Origin: Hyaloscypha bicolor E
Taxonomy: Eukaryota; Ascomycota; Leotiomycetes; Helotiales; Hyaloscyphaceae
Direction of reading: 5' to 3'
Assembly: GCF_002865645.1 (NCBI RefSeq)
Contig: NW_020194628.1
Coordinates: 2,359,951-2,422,422, forward strand
DNA: 62,472 nucleotides
The position numbers and the translations under genes are program-made. The notes beneath the pieces are model-generated. The model was given only the letters and a program-made list of their open reading frames with translations, did not search any database and was not told the origin of the DNA. Below are positions 45,001 through 58,109 of the stretch, piece after piece. Position 1 is the first letter of the stretch. The number at the start of each line of letters is the position of its first letter.

Positions 45001-46149
45001 TAAGGTATCTTTAGTATATTTTATAGCTTTAAAAATCGACTAGGAGTCTTTATTCTCTAAGAACTTATTCCAATATACTAGCTTAGTACCTTTAATAGTA
45101 ATAAAGTAGGTATTCTTTATATTTTGGAGTTCTTGTTTATAGAAAGTATACCCTGAGGCTTTAAACTTACGGCTATAGTATAGTATTAATTTACATAAAG
45201 TCTTTAAGTCCTCATTTTACTAGGGTTTAGAATATGAACTAATAGTAGATTTTGGAATACTATTACTAGCCGCATCTACTATTCTATTAATAAAGTCTTT
45301 AGCTAATAGGTCTAGTTTATGGTTTCCAGGTATACTAGTAAATAGAAAGGGTATATTATTAAGGCTACTAATAAGATAGCTTGTAAATTTAGCCCAGTCC
45401 GCTTTCCTAGTATTAAATCTGACTGGATTAGAACTAGAGCTATAAGTCGACTTACTAATAGTAAATAGTACCCCAAAGTAATTAGAACCTAAGTCTGGTA
45501 GCACTTGCCAGTCTTTAATCTTAGTTACTATTCTACTAGTAATAAAACTTAAGTCTAATACGGAAGGAGTAGATATATTAGATCTATAGAAGGTACCTTC
45601 CCCTATTTTATTTAATAGCCTTAGAGAATGGCTCTCTATATAGCTAATTAAATAGATTATATAACTGCTTTAAGGCCTTAGGGAATCCCACCAAGGATAA
45701 TATATATTAAAATCGCCTAGTAATAAAGAGCTATTAAAGAGAGTAGTAGGTAAAATATCCTCTCTTAATATAGTCAATATACTATTAGGGTCTTCTGGGT
45801 GAATTGTATTATAGAAATTAATTAGCTACATTTTTAGTATACCTAGACTTAAGTCTATAATTAGGCAATCTGGATCACTTAGTAAGTTTTAAGCTAGGCT
45901 AGCCTGTAATTCACGGGCTACGTAAATTAAGGTTCTAGGTCTCAAGGTACTATAATTCGGGAGTATTTAATAATAGCTCAAGTATATAATAGAATAATAT
46001 TTCCGATTATTACTATCTCTTGCTATTACCTATAGTTCCTGGATTACTAGGACTTTAATATCCAGTTCTATAGCTATTTGCAAGACGTTTTCAGTAGTAG
46101 AGCTATTATGATTCATATTAACTTGTAGTACTTTAATATAGCTACTCAT
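42100..46149 (-). pseudogene. LINE-G ORF2 (EN-RT-RNase H)
   Basis: Start ATG at 46147-46149, stop at 42100-42102. It includes a 94-residue open stretch (45220-45504) with 'LGSNYFGVLFTISKSTYSSS' and 'NPVRFNTRKADWAKFTSYLI', the end of the endonuclease and linker; RT with an SYLDNIS-type active site at about 44095; RNase H around 42900-43250; and an open C-terminal piece (42100-42369) 'MEASAFNLRVLLYTEIGIPN', 'FLKETSIYTRKWHMDRSVEV', ending in EVEIGVEIGEEIG repeats. That open tail shows directly that the microsatellite is translated in the ORF2 frame. Otherwise broken by TAA/TAG. Confidence 0.85.
42103..42250 (-). repeat. EEIG/VEIG-coding microsatellite (LINE-G)
   Basis: 12-bp GAGGAAATAGGG units alternate with GTGGAAATAGGG (Val-Glu-Ile-Gly). 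Lies inside an uninterrupted 89-codon frame with the ORF2 C-terminus. Confidence 0.8.
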
Positions 46150-47119
46150 TAATAGTAATAGTAGGAATTATAGTAATAGTAGCTTTTTTAATTACTAAGT
46201 AAACCTCATATAGCTTAGAACTAGCTAAGTAAGTAGTACTTAAGTAATTAGAGTATTTAGTAGTTATATAGGGGCATTTTTTGCCCTTTTTCTTATAGAT
46301 AGAGCAAAAATGGTTCTCAGTCACGTGACCCTCACTATATAGTAAGTACTTAGGTTCCTTTTTACAAATAGAATCTAAGTACCTATATCCTGTATACCTA
46401 GTATACTATATAGTACTAGAAATAGTAGGGTATTTTACTACTTTAGTAAAGATCCCGGCTATAAGAAGTCTATTTTTAATAGCTCTATTAGCTTAAATCT
46501 CGGTAGGGAATACCACTACTATTAAACCGGCTCGCTAGAGGCCTGAGTTTCTTTTCTCCTTAGAAATAGCCTAATAAGACTAGCTAATAGGCTCTAGTCC
46601 CTTATTAAAGATCTTGATTTCTTCTAGGACTAAGTCTATTTCTTTGGGTATATTAAACTTATAAATCGGTAGACCATAGATAATAACTTTATATTAAGGT
46701 TCTTTTTTTTATATACTTATAACTAAGGAAAGTACTCTCTTTATAATAGCTTGATTTTGAACCAGAAAGTCAGAGTTAAATTCGAGAGTAATATTAACTA
46801 TAATATTACCCTTTAAGGAAAGAGAAACCATAGAGATTACTAGTCCCTTAATTCCCTTAGAGCAGAAAGCAGTATTAAGCAAATTATAAGTAGAAATAGT
46901 AGAGAACAAGCTAGCCTGCTTTATATAAGCTAGTAGGAAGATGCTTTTCCTAGAGAGGGCTATAGATTTCGAGCTAGTATTACGAGTACTAGAACTACTA
47001 GTATTATGGGCACTAAGTGGGTTATTAGTATTACAAGTACTACTATTACTAGTAAGTATACTAGGGCCTTTTCCTCCCTGATTTTTGGACTTAGTATATA
47101 ATACTATAGTCCAGTTCTT
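46142..47119 (-). pseudogene. LINE-G ORF1, 5'-truncated
   Basis: C-terminal part of ORF1. Open pieces: 46142-46324 (knuckle region, 'MTENHFCSIYKKKGKKCPYI') and 46709-46909 (RRM-like block, 'FNSDFLVQNQAIIKRVLSLV'). Stop TAG at 46142-46144 within the ATGAGTAG overlap. The N-terminal Pro-rich half is missing. Confidence 0.8.
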
Positions 47120-47299
47120 AGATAATGAGATATAGGTAATAATATTAGCTAACTATATTAGCTAATAAGATCAAAAGCTAAATTATAATATTACCTCTTC
47201 TTTTGGAATAAGCTTATTTCCGAGCTTTATAAAAGCTATTAATCTATCTAATTTCGTATTATTTTCCTTTCTAAAGTAAACTAGTATCTTGGATATAAA

Positions 47300-50200
47300 T
47301 ATTATATATAAAAGGCCAGTACCTTTACTATATAATTTAGGAGAATTTATTATTATTTCCGTATAATGCTAAATAAATATTGTTTTTTATATAGTCTAGC
47401 TAATATTACAGGTTTTATAGAGGTTCTAGTATATTAATATTATTATTATAGAAACTCTATAAAACCAGGAAACTATTACTTAGTACTAAAGCTAGATACT
47501 ATACTAGATTCTTATTTTAACTAATCTAATAAATTCTATATTTCAGCTTATTTCTTACTAGCTTAACTATAATAATTCGCTTAATACTATACTCTTATTT
47601 ACTATTTTCTAGTATTAATAAAAGTAGTTCCGGATTTGCTTAACTTGGTAGAGGATTCTGGGAGTCTTTTTATAGCTTCTTTATATAAAAAACTAGATAT
47701 ATCTTTATGATTTCCGGTAGTTTTAGGAGAAATAAATAACTATACTATTCTAGGATCTTAAATAGGCCTTCTATTTAGTTCTCTAGCTTCCGACTCGGAT
47801 AATTGGATTTCTAGTACTTTATAGTAACTTATATCTTATTTCCGACTTTGAAATCAATCGGATAGTAGTATTTATTAGCTTATATTATATATTATTTCTA
47901 TACTTATTCTATATAATTTTAGGCAAGTTATTATAATTTATATAATTAATTTACTAATATTTTAGCTTCGTTCCTATTTAGCTTCTCCTTAGATAAGCTA
48001 GCTTTAATAGGGGAGTTCTAGTCCAGAAAAGTACGAGGTTTATAGCCTTTTTTAGTTATAAATAGAAACTAGCTAATAATTTTATACTAAAGGAAGGCTT
48101 ATTAATAATTAATTATAATAATCTATTTATTTTAGTTATTCTAGTAGTAATTAATATATCTTACGGATATAATCTCTAATTAAAATACTAATTAATAATC
48201 TCTATTTATTTATTTATTTAGAAGTAATTAGCTATAGAAAGCTTGAGCTTTATATTAATTCTCATATAGAATTCGCTTCAAAAATCGGATATAAATTAGA
48301 ATTCCCGATCTAATATAATTATTTCTGGAATATCTATTTAGTATATTATATAAAGTAAAAATAGAGATACTAGCTACTTAGCTATAATTATATCTCGTAC
48401 TAGAATTGTAATTCGGTACTTGAATAAGTAATTCATAAATATAATAACTATATTATAGCCCGATTTGCTTTCTGAATAGCTCTTAAAGTCTATAGTAATA
48501 TATTACTAGAGGTAATTAGAAACTAGAAGGAAATAAAGCAAACCAGGCTTCTTATTTCTAGATATATATAATCTCCTATAAATATAGTAATTACTATAGT
48601 ATTAATTAATATTCTTACCTATAAATAGCTAGTAATATTACTTCTTTAATAGCTAATAGAGCTTTATATATCCAGAATATCTAGAAAAAGGCTTATTATA
48701 TACTTTATAAATTAGAGCAATTTATAAAAATGGTTTAGGAGTCATTTTATTCTCTATAATATAGAGTTTTCTATAATATAAAAGAAGGCCGTTTTATAAT
48801 ATTTAGATATTACTTTTGGCTTGGGCTATTATATATAGCTTCTCCGGATTAGATAATATATAATTATCCTATAAGATCTTATCTATAAGTTATAAACTAT
48901 TATACTCGGTAGAAGCTTCTAATAGTACTTCTATAAGGGCTACTATAGCAGAGTCTACTAGTAAAGCTTCTAAGAAAATACCTTCTTTTAGGGAAATTAT
49001 ATCTCTAATAGAAATATTCTCCTCCGGAAAGTCTTTAGTATATACTTGGTTTTTAGGGCTAAATTCCGGATTAAATAAACCGATTTTATAGAATATTACT
49101 ATAAGCTATAAGTTATAAATAATCTCCGGATTAATTTTATCTTTAGGGAGAAGTATTTAAGTTTATAGCTTTTTCTTAATCTGGCCTTAAATATTTACTT
49201 TATCTTGTTTTTATAATAAAGTATTTACTTATTTATTTGATTTTCCAGAGCAATATATAAGCTTAAAGTAATAGCGGAATAAAAGCTTAGTCTATCTAGC
49301 TTATTAAGAAAAGAGCTTCTTAGTAATTATAAAGTATTTTAAAATATAGTAATTAAAGTAGACCTTAAAGGAAGTATTCTAAAGGCTCTCTAGCTTAACT
49401 CTCTATTTCTCTAGTACTTATATTATAGCAAGTATTTCCTTATTATATATATTATAATTAAGCTCTACTAAAAGTATAGTTTTAGAAAAATAAGCTATAG
49501 AATACTAAAGGCCTATTTCCCGGTCTTATTAAAAGAGTAGGCTAGTAACTACTTCTTTAAATATATCTATTTCTACTATTATAAATAGATCTGAATTATA
49601 GTATTATAGAACTGGAATAGAAATTATAGCTTCTTTTAGGCAGGTAAAAGCCTCTTAATATTACTTAAACTACTTAAAAGAAATACCCTTTTTTATAAAT
49701 AAGGTAAAAGATCTAGTAATTCGTTTATATTCTCTAATAAAGCATTTATAAAAGTTATAAAAGCCGAAAAAGAACTATATACCCTTAACTATTTTTAGAA
49801 ATTACTAGTTATATATTATTTTAACTTTATTAGAATCTATTTTAATACTAGATATAGAGATAATAAAGCCTAAATACTTTATATATATAACTTTAAATTC
49901 CGATTTCTTAATATTTATTTAAAGGCTAGTAAAATATAAATAGTCTAGTACCTTTTATATATACTATTTGTATTTTACTAGGTTCTCTAAATAAATGAGA
50001 ATATTATTAAAATATACTATATAAAAATTATTTAGATATTTAAAAAATATATTATTTATATAGTATTAATATATAGCTAGGCTATTTATAAGGCCTTTCT
50101 AGAAAATATTATATTTATATACTTTATAGTAAATATGAAATATTATTAGCTTTTAAGAGTTCGGGTCTATAGCTATATAATAGAAAGCTTAGCAAATATT

Positions 50201-51500
50201 TAATTTAGTATAGATCTTAGCTTTAGATAATTAATTTAAAGTCTTATTAATAAGTAGAAAGAGATATTAATTCTTTCGGATAATATTATTTAAATAACAG
50301 AAATTAATATAGAAATATAAATCTCTATTTACTTTTTTTATAAAAAGAACTAGTAAAGCAAAGAGAGCCTAACTAACTTTAATAAAGCCCTTAGCCAGAT
50401 TCTTTTCTAAGAAATACTTGATTTCTAGAAGCTCTTAAATAGACTATTACTAAAGAAATTAATATCTAATACTTTTAGTTTCTTTTAGGCCTTTAATCTA
50501 AATCTTATAATTATATAGTCTATAAAAAAGAAAGATATTAGATTTCTTCTTAGAGAAAATAAAGGTATATTTCTTGAGTTCCGGAAATAATATTTTTTAT
50601 AGCTACTAAAGCTTTATTTCTTCTAGTTATTAATTCTTCGGGCTAAAAATAGCTTTTCTTTTCCAAGCTTTAAGCTCTTTATTAATCTCGTAAATAGAGA
50701 TTCGACTAATAATATTATCTTTTCTCTTAGTTATATAATTAAATACTATAGAAATAAGAATAGCTAAGTCTAATATTTGCTTTTTATTAAGAACCTCTTC
50801 TTATTTCTTCGGCTTTTACTTGAGTATTATATCTTAATTAGGTTATAGAAGCTTCTTTTCTATAGTCTTATATAATTCCCTCTAATTAGTCCAAAAAAAG
50901 AAAGACTACTTAAGAATAGAAGGTTTCTAGAAATAGCTTATAATAGAATCTTATTAATTAGTATCTTTTTAATATTTCTTATTAGGTTACTTCTCTAGCT
51001 ATTACTAAGAAGTACTAATAATATAACCGAATTATATAGATTTAGGCTTATTCTTTAGTTATATAAGCCTATGTTTTCTATAATTAACTAGAATATTAAT
51101 ATATATCGCCTATTTTCTACTAAGAATAATATTATAATTTCTATAATTTAAGATAATTATAGATATATTAATACTTTATTTATTAATTAGAAATAAGACT
51201 TCTATATATTTCTTAGTAAACTTAGCTAGCTTTCTATTAAAACCATATATAGTATAGAATAAAGAAAGAAGTTATAGTTCTATTTCTAAGAATTACTTTA
51301 TAAGTTAAGTAAGCTTTATATTAATAAAAGTATAACTATTAGCTCTAGTATTAATAAAAAAAGAAGACTTAATTCCTAATCTATTTATACTAATAATATA
51401 CCTAAAATATTATAAAAGCATTTCTTTCTATTAGACAAGTTAAGTTAATCTCTACTAAATCTATATTATAAGCCCCTAAAATAGAGACTTTCTTTAAGGG
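47300..51500 (-). pseudogene. Gypsy-2 pol (PR-RT-RNase H-integrase-chromodomain)
   Basis: Read on the minus strand: protease 'FFINTRANSYTFINIKL' near 51350 (family LIDTGA; Asp to Asn); RT active site 'YFNNILIYL' at about 50003-50012 for YVDDILIYS; 'KYLGFIIS', 'FFGFYNFYKCFI' and 'KGISFKW' with 'EAFTCLKEAI'; RNase H 'TLLVELYIIYNKEILAI'-type; integrase 'DFKSYSESKSGYNIVIIFMN', 'DIPEIIILDRES', 'FISDFWSEFYMRI' (48220-48540, DD-E region); 'VGNKV' and 'KLENQIEGLFKILE' C-terminal fold; chromodomain 'KLVRNKLKYRIYW' at 47495-47580. Stops are TAA/TAG. The chromodomain could have targeted integration to heterochromatin (family knowledge). All catalytic Asp seen are mutated or doubtful. Confidence 0.8.
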
Positions 51501-52104
51501 TTCTTATTTCCCGGTTTTATACCAGAATTAGAGCTTGAATTCTTTAAATACTTTATTAGAACTATATACTCTAATAAAATAGAAACTAAGCCCGACTTAA
51601 TTCTAGAGAGAACTACCTTAGTTTCCTTACTATATAGAAGTAAATAATATCTAGTATAATAGCCGAACTTATTATAGTTAAAGTACTTAATAGTTAAGAG
51701 ATTCTCGATTTTTATAAAATATTACTTGCGCTTATAAAGAGATATATACTTAATAAAAATAGTTAATATAGGCTTTTTGAGCTTCTTCTTAGAAATATAC
51801 TTTATAGAAATATATAGAAATATAATACTAGAAATAAACTTAACTAAAATAGCTTCTACCTTCTTATACTTCTTAGTCTTCTTATATATAGCCTTAATCT
51901 ACTAATTATTAATAGTATAGTACTAAGTAAAGCAAGTAATATTAATAGAAGAATTATTATAATATATATATACTAATTTCTAGAGCTTTAATAAAAGCTT
52001 CTTATTTAGTTTATACTTAATATCTTAAAGACTAATACTACCTTTTATAAATAGTTATAAGAAAAGAGTATAGAACTTCTAAAATACTTAATTAAAGTAT
52101 ATTT
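51501..52104 (-). pseudogene. Gypsy-2 gag, C-terminal part with zinc-knuckle relic
   Basis: 'YFNYNKFGYYTRYYLL' at about 51640-51700 fits a CX2CX4HX4C knuckle in which every Cys and the His became Tyr, the exact RIP result for TGT/TGC and CAT/CAC codons. Upstream sequence is Lys/Tyr-rich. The gag frame is broken at 52104 by LINE-H. Confidence 0.65.
52091..52104. repeat. LINE-H target-site duplication, left copy
   Basis: ATTAAAGTATATTT, repeated exactly at 58096-58109. Confidence 0.8.
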
Positions 52105-52328
52105 TTTTATATATTTTTATTTTTAATATACTTTATTAGTTTAGAACTATATAGTACGGCTAGCTAAGCTAGCGTAAGTCTCAGTAGCTTATATACAGGC
52201 CCAAATTCTAATATAGGTAGTAAATAGTTAGGGATATATCCCTAAAATAAAAACTTAAGGAAATAAAGAAAAAATAAGTATAAATCGTAATTTCTTCTCT
52301 ATTTCCTATTTCCCTTTTCCCTTTTTCC

Positions 52329-55300
52329 CTATTCTCCTTCTCCTATTTCCTCCCCTATTTTCTCCCCTATTTCCTCTCCTATTTCCTCCCCTATTTCCTT
52401 TCTTATTTCTACTTCTTCTACTTCTTCCACTTCTTCTACTTCTTCTACTTCTATACTTTGCTCAATATACCATTTTCTTATATATATACTAGTTTCTTTT
52501 AAGAATACTAGTATATTTAATATCCTAATTTCCGTATATAATAGTAATTATAGGTTAAAAGCACTAGCTTCCAAGCTTCCTTTAAATAGACTAAATAGTC
52601 TAAGTCATTCCTCCCTATATAGTATATAGTATAAAAGGAAGTGCTTTATATTCTTAGTCTTTCCACATTTACATTTATTATTAGATATTATATTTAGCCT
52701 ATATAAATAGGACTTTAAATATCCGTGGCCTAGCTTTAGCTAGAAGAAGGCACTAGCTAGGGGCCTAAAAGTTCCTAAAGATAAGTTTATCTTTCTGGAT
52801 ACTTTCTACGGATATATATTACTATATAATTCTAGCTGGGTTTTCGGTTTAGTATAAGATTCTAAAAGTAGTCTGTATTCTAGTTTCTTAACTTTATTAA
52901 TTTTAATCCCTAGGAAAGCAAAGGAGGTTTTTACTAATTCAGGTTCTAATATAAGAGAAGTAGTACCTAGCTTAGCTAGTTCGTCTACTTCTTTATTTCC
53001 TATTATATCTATATGCCCTGGAATCCAGATTAGTTCTATATTAGCTCCTTTAGCTTTAAGGGCCTTAGTAGCTAGTATAGCTCTAATCTATTAACTTTGT
53101 CCTGGCTTATTAGAAGGAGTTTTTAATCTTAGTAAACTAGCTTAGTTATCTATAAAGATATTAAAAAGCTCTCCTCTCTTTACTTTACTACTAGTATACT
53201 TAATAGCTCTAGTAACGCCTTCTAGTTCTCTATTATAGACTATAGTACTAGCTCCTATATTCTGGCTTTCTCTATATTTAGCTATAACCGGAATATAAGG
53301 GGTTTTATAATTATAAACTACGAGCCCTAGGCCTATTCCAAGTCCTTTTTCAGTTTAAGATCTATTTATATATATAGATAGTATAAAGCTATTATTATAT
53401 AAAGTCTTTAGATAGAAGTTATATAATATAGTAGTCTCTTCCTTTGGCTCTTTTAATATAGTAATTTTATAAGGCACTTCTCTATCCCAAGAAGCAAAAT
53501 AAAAGTATCTTATAGTTTCTAGGTCTTTAGGGTCTATTAGATTACTAATAGAGTCTACTATAGTTTTTATTTGAGACTTTTTAGCCATATGATTTCGCTT
53601 TAGATTAGTATTTAGATTATAAATAGAGTCTATATTAGATTCTACTAGTTCTAAATTACGGGATCTTTAGAAGGACTTCTCGAACTCTAGTCTAATAGGG
53701 TATTTTAGACTTAGTTTAAGAATACGGAAGGCATATTAATATTAATTATGGTTTAGCCTTATAATAGGTGGAACTAAAGCTAATTCGATCTCTATAGAAA
53801 TAATAGGAGTAGTTTTGAATATTTCTAGGGTTTTCCTTAGGGCTAGGTTTTGAATTACTTATAAAGGCCGAATTTGAGCTTTACTTTTAGTCTTCTATTA
53901 TAGTATAGAACCATAGTCTATTATACTAGTAATATAGGCTAAATATAGCTATCTAATTACAAAAGGAGATAAGCTATATAATATATTTATAAGTCTCTAT
54001 ACCCTATAAAAGACTTGTTTTGCTTTAGAAGCCCTATAGGCTATATATTTCTTAAATCTGAGATTTTCATTAAAATAGATCTCTAGTTATTTGACTACTT
54101 TACTAGGGGAAACTAGTTTCCTATTAGGTAGTTTTAGACTAGGCTTATTTTTGGAATTATTAAAATAAATAAGCTCTGTTTTATCTATATTAAAGCTAAT
54201 AGTATTCTTTTTCCCTAAATTAACTATATTCTTTACTTCTCTTTCTAGAGTCTTAATATTTTTCTTTAGACTTTTAGAAATAATAATAAGGGATATATTA
54301 TCTAAATAAGATCTGAATTTGATATTTACTAACTTAAATAAGTCTCGAATATAGATAAGGAATAGTATAGGGGATATAGGGCTGCCTTATGAAATGCTAG
54401 TAAGTATAGACCTAAATACTTCAATACTATTATTAAAAGCTAGTTATAATACTTGGTTGTCTAGAAATAATAATACCTATAAAATAAGGCTAGTAAGTAG
54501 TAATAAACTAATCATAATCTGTAATAGCCTATTCTTGGACACGTGATCAAAGGCGCCTTTAATATCTAGAAAAAGAGTACTAGTTTTCAGCTTATAGAAC
54601 TTATTTAATTCTATTTTATTTTATAATAGTAAAGTAGTATTAATAGCTGACTTATAAAGCCTATCTCCTATTTGGGAGTAGTATAGTAGGTTACTAGTCT
54701 CGGCTAAATAACTAAGTCGCCTAGCTAGTATTCTCTCAAAAACCTTCCCTAAGTAATTAAGTAGGAAAATAACTCGATATGCTTTAGGTAGGGAATAGTT
54801 TGGTTTCCCTAATTTCTTTAGAATAAAGCTAGTAGCTTGTTTCCAGACTTTAGGGTAATATTCCTTATTAATAAATAAGAAATATAGCCTATAAAAGATA
54901 TCTAGAGAAACTCTATAAATATGAACTATAATCTCTTAAGTAACTAAGTCTAGTCCAGGGGTTTTCCCCTTTACCTTAGAAATATAGGCTTATTCTAGCT
55001 CTATTTTAGATAAAATAGGCCAGTTCTACTTTAAGCTAGACCTATAGTTTATTAAACTAGTAGGCTTAGTAATAGAAAGTAATAAGAAAAGTATAGTTCT
55101 AAAAATATTATACTTCTCTTAGAAAGTCGATTTTAGCTTATTTGAACTATTATCTAAGATACTAGAAATAAGTTAATATATAGTATCTTTAGTATATTTT
55201 ATAGCTTTAAAAATTAACTAGGGGTCTTTATTCTCTAAGAACTTATTCTAGTATACTAGCTTAGTACTCTTAATAGTATTAAAATAAGTATTTTTTGTAT

Positions 55301-56324
55301 TTTAGAGTTCTTATTTATAGAGAGTATATCCTGAAGCTTTAGACTTATAGCTATAGTATAATATTAATTTATATAAGGTCTTTAAGTCCTTATTTTACTA
55401 GGGTTTAGAATACGAACTAGTAGTAGATTTTGGAATATTATTACTAGCTGCTTTTACTATTCTATTAGTAAAGTCTTCTACTAATAGGTCTAGTTTATGG
55501 TTTCCAGATATACTAGTAAATAGAAAAGGTATATTCTTAAGGCTATTAATAAGGTAGCTTATAAATTTAGCCCAGTCCGCTTTCTTAGTATTAAATCTAA
55601 CTAGATTAGAACTAGAGCTATAAGTCGACTTACTAATAGTAAATAGAACCCCGAAGTAATTAGAACCTAAGTCTAGTAATACTTGCCAGTTTTTAATCTT
55701 AGTTACTATTCTACTAGTAGTAAAACTTAAGTCTAATACGGAAGAAATAGATATATTAGGTCTATAGAAGATACCTTCCCCTGGTTTATTTAATAGCCTT
55801 AGAGAATAGTTCTCTATATAGTTAATTAAATAAACTATATAACTACTTTAAGGTTTAAGGGAATCCTACTAAGGATAATATATATTAAAATCACCTAGTA
55901 ATAAAGAGCTATTATAGAGAATAATAAGTAAGATATTCTCTCTTAATATAGTTAATATACTATTAGGGTCTTCTAGGTAAATTATATTATAGAAATTAAT
56001 TAGCTGCATTTTTAGTATACCTAGACTTAAGTCTATAATTAAGTAATCAGGATTACTTAGTGAGTTTAAGGCTAGACTAGCTTGCAGTTCGCAAGCTATA
56101 TAAAATAGGGTTCTAGGCCTCAGGGTACTATAATTCGGGAGTATTTGGAAATAGCTAGAGTATATAATAGAATAATATTCCCGATTATTATTTCCTGCTA
56201 TTACCCAAGGCTCCTGGATTACTAGGACTTTAATATCCAGTTCTATAGCTATTTATAAGACGTTTTTAGTAATAGAGCTATTATGATTTATATTAACTTA
56301 TAGTACTTTAATATAGCTACTCAT
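52329..56324 (-). pseudogene. LINE-H ORF2 (EN-RT-RNase H)
   Basis: ATG at 56322-56324, stop at 52329-52331. Same domain order as LINE-E. RT active site is Asp-Asn (about 54300). The RNase H start is open (53355-53588, 'MAKKSQIKTIVDSISNLIDP', 'FILSIYINRS') with the first catalytic Asp changed to Asn. Among the most RIP-mutated of the complete copies: more TAA/TAG stops and shorter open segments than C, D or E. Short EEV and EEIG repeats at the C-terminus (52332-52453). Confidence 0.82.
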
Positions 56325-57951
56325 TAATAGTAATAGTAGGAATTATAGTAGTAGTAGCTTTTTTAATTACTAAGTAAACCTCATATAGCTTAGAACTAGC
56401 TAAGTAAGTAGTACTTAAGTAATTAAAGTATTTAGTAATTATATAAGGGTATTTTTTACTCTTTTTCTTATAAATAGAGCAAAAATGGTTCTCAGTTACG
56501 TGATTCTTACTATATAGTAAGTACTTAGGTTTCTTTTTATAAATAGAATCTAAGTACCCGTACCCTATATACCTAGTATACTATATAGTACTAGAAATAA
56601 TATGGTATTTTACTACTTTAGTAAAGATCCCGGCTATAAGAAGTCTATTTTTAATAGCTCTATTAGCTTAAATCTCGATAGGGAATACTACTACTACTAA
56701 ACCGGCTTACTAGAGGCCTGAGTCTCTTTTCTTCTTAGAAATAGCCTAATAGGGCTAGCTAATAGGCTCTAGTCCCTTATTAAAGGTCTTAATTTCTTCT
56801 AGGACTAAGTCTATTTCTTCGGGTATATTAAACTTATAAATCGGTAGACTATAGATAATAACTTTATACTAAGGTTCTTCTTTTTATATACTTATAACTA
56901 AGGGAAGCACTTCCTTTATAATAGCTTAATTTTGAACCAGAAAGTCAGAGTTAAATTCGGGAGTAGTATTAACTATAATATTACCCTTTAAGGAAAGAGA
57001 AACTATAGAGATTACTAGTTCCTTGATTTCCTTAGAGCAAAAAGTAGTATTAAGCAAATTACGAGTTGAAATAGTAGAGAATAAGCTAGCCTGCTCTATA
57101 TAAGCTAGTAGGAAGGTATATTTCCTAGAGAGGGCTATAGATCTGGTATTACAAGTACTAGAACTACTAGTATTACATATACTAGGTGGTTTATTAGTGC
57201 CACGAGTACTACTACTACTAGTAAGTATACTAGGGCCTTTTCCTCCCTGATTTTTAGACTTAGTATATAATACTAAAGTCTAGTTCTTTTCCGAGTATGA
57301 TTCCGAGTATGTTTATAGTTCTTGAGTAGTAATTTTAGCCCAAGTAGGCTTTTTGGAGGTAGTTTTAGCTTGAGTAGCTAGCTTGGCTTGAGTTCTTAAC
57401 TAAATTTTAATCCGTTTAGTGGTATTTTCGAGGTTTACTACCTATAAAGCTAGTAAAGTACTAGTATAGTAAATACGGCCGAATTCTGTATATTTCCTAA
57501 AGATTTCTACTAAATCTAGTAGTCGAGATTACTAGTTATATAACGGGGTAATAGTAATGGCTTTAACTATTAAGTTCCGGGCTTAATAAATTAGTAATTT
57601 AGCTTTATTCAAAGCTTAATTTTAGTATTAGTAATAGTTTCCGTGGTTTTAGTATTCCTTATTAATATTACTATTAATATTACTTATACTAGGGCCATGC
57701 TTTAGCCCGTTCTGGAGGCGGCTTAGTTAAGCCGTACTAGCTAAATTAGGCTAAGGAAAAGGGGCTACGAGTTCGTCTAAAGAGATGGGATTTATAGCTA
57801 AATCAAATGCGAATTGAGCTCCCTGGCTAAACCGGGCTAGTGGGGAGCTAGTAGGTAGCTCTAGTTCCTCGCTAGGGCCCTCTGGAAGCTCTCCGAGCTC
57901 TTAAAAGTCAATAGGAGAGGGGCTGGAGCCCGGGGGGTTAGGGGGGGCCAT
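56317..57951 (-). pseudogene. LINE-H ORF1
   Basis: ATG at 57949-57951 (MAPPxPPG-type start), stop TAG at 56317-56319 overlapping the ORF2 ATG. Same layout as the other copies, with no open stretch longer than about 60 codons. The Ser/Thr/Arg linker coded by CTAGTAGTA repeats is at about 57120-57230. Confidence 0.8.
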
Positions 57952-58095
57952 TTAGCCTGTTCTAGCTCTACTTATAGTAGGTTCTAGAGCCTGGGGCCAA
58001 AGGGCTAAGGTGTATTGAGTGAGTTCTAAAGGTAGGTAAAGTGTGGGTATAAAAGTAAGAGAAATAAAAAAAAACCGGAAAAAAGTTATATTTAT

Positions 58096-58109
58096 ATTAA
58101 AGTATATTT
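58096..58109. repeat. LINE-H target-site duplication, right copy
   Basis: Exact partner of 52091-52104. Confidence 0.8.

Larger units (their letters stand above)
41889..47119 (-). mobile_element. LINE-G: nearly complete, 5'-truncated in ORF1
   Basis: Tail on the plus strand T13-CC-T11-CC-TTTT, 3' UTR, microsatellite, complete ORF2 and the C-terminal 60% of ORF1. The 5' break is at 47119, after 'gtccagttctt', where Gypsy-2 begins. It joins LINE-F at its tail. The flanks of the F+G unit are different elements (Copia-1 left, Gypsy-2 right) and no duplication is visible. Confidence 0.85.
52105..58095 (-). mobile_element. LINE-H: full-length, heavily RIPped
   Basis: Complete copy of about 5.99 kb inside the Gypsy-2 gag, with a perfect 14-bp duplication. 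Tail in sense: TATTAAAAATAAAAATATATAAAAAAA, T-separated. The 5' end is AACTTTTTTCCGG, the same start as B and E, which fixes the family 5' terminus. Confidence 0.9.
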
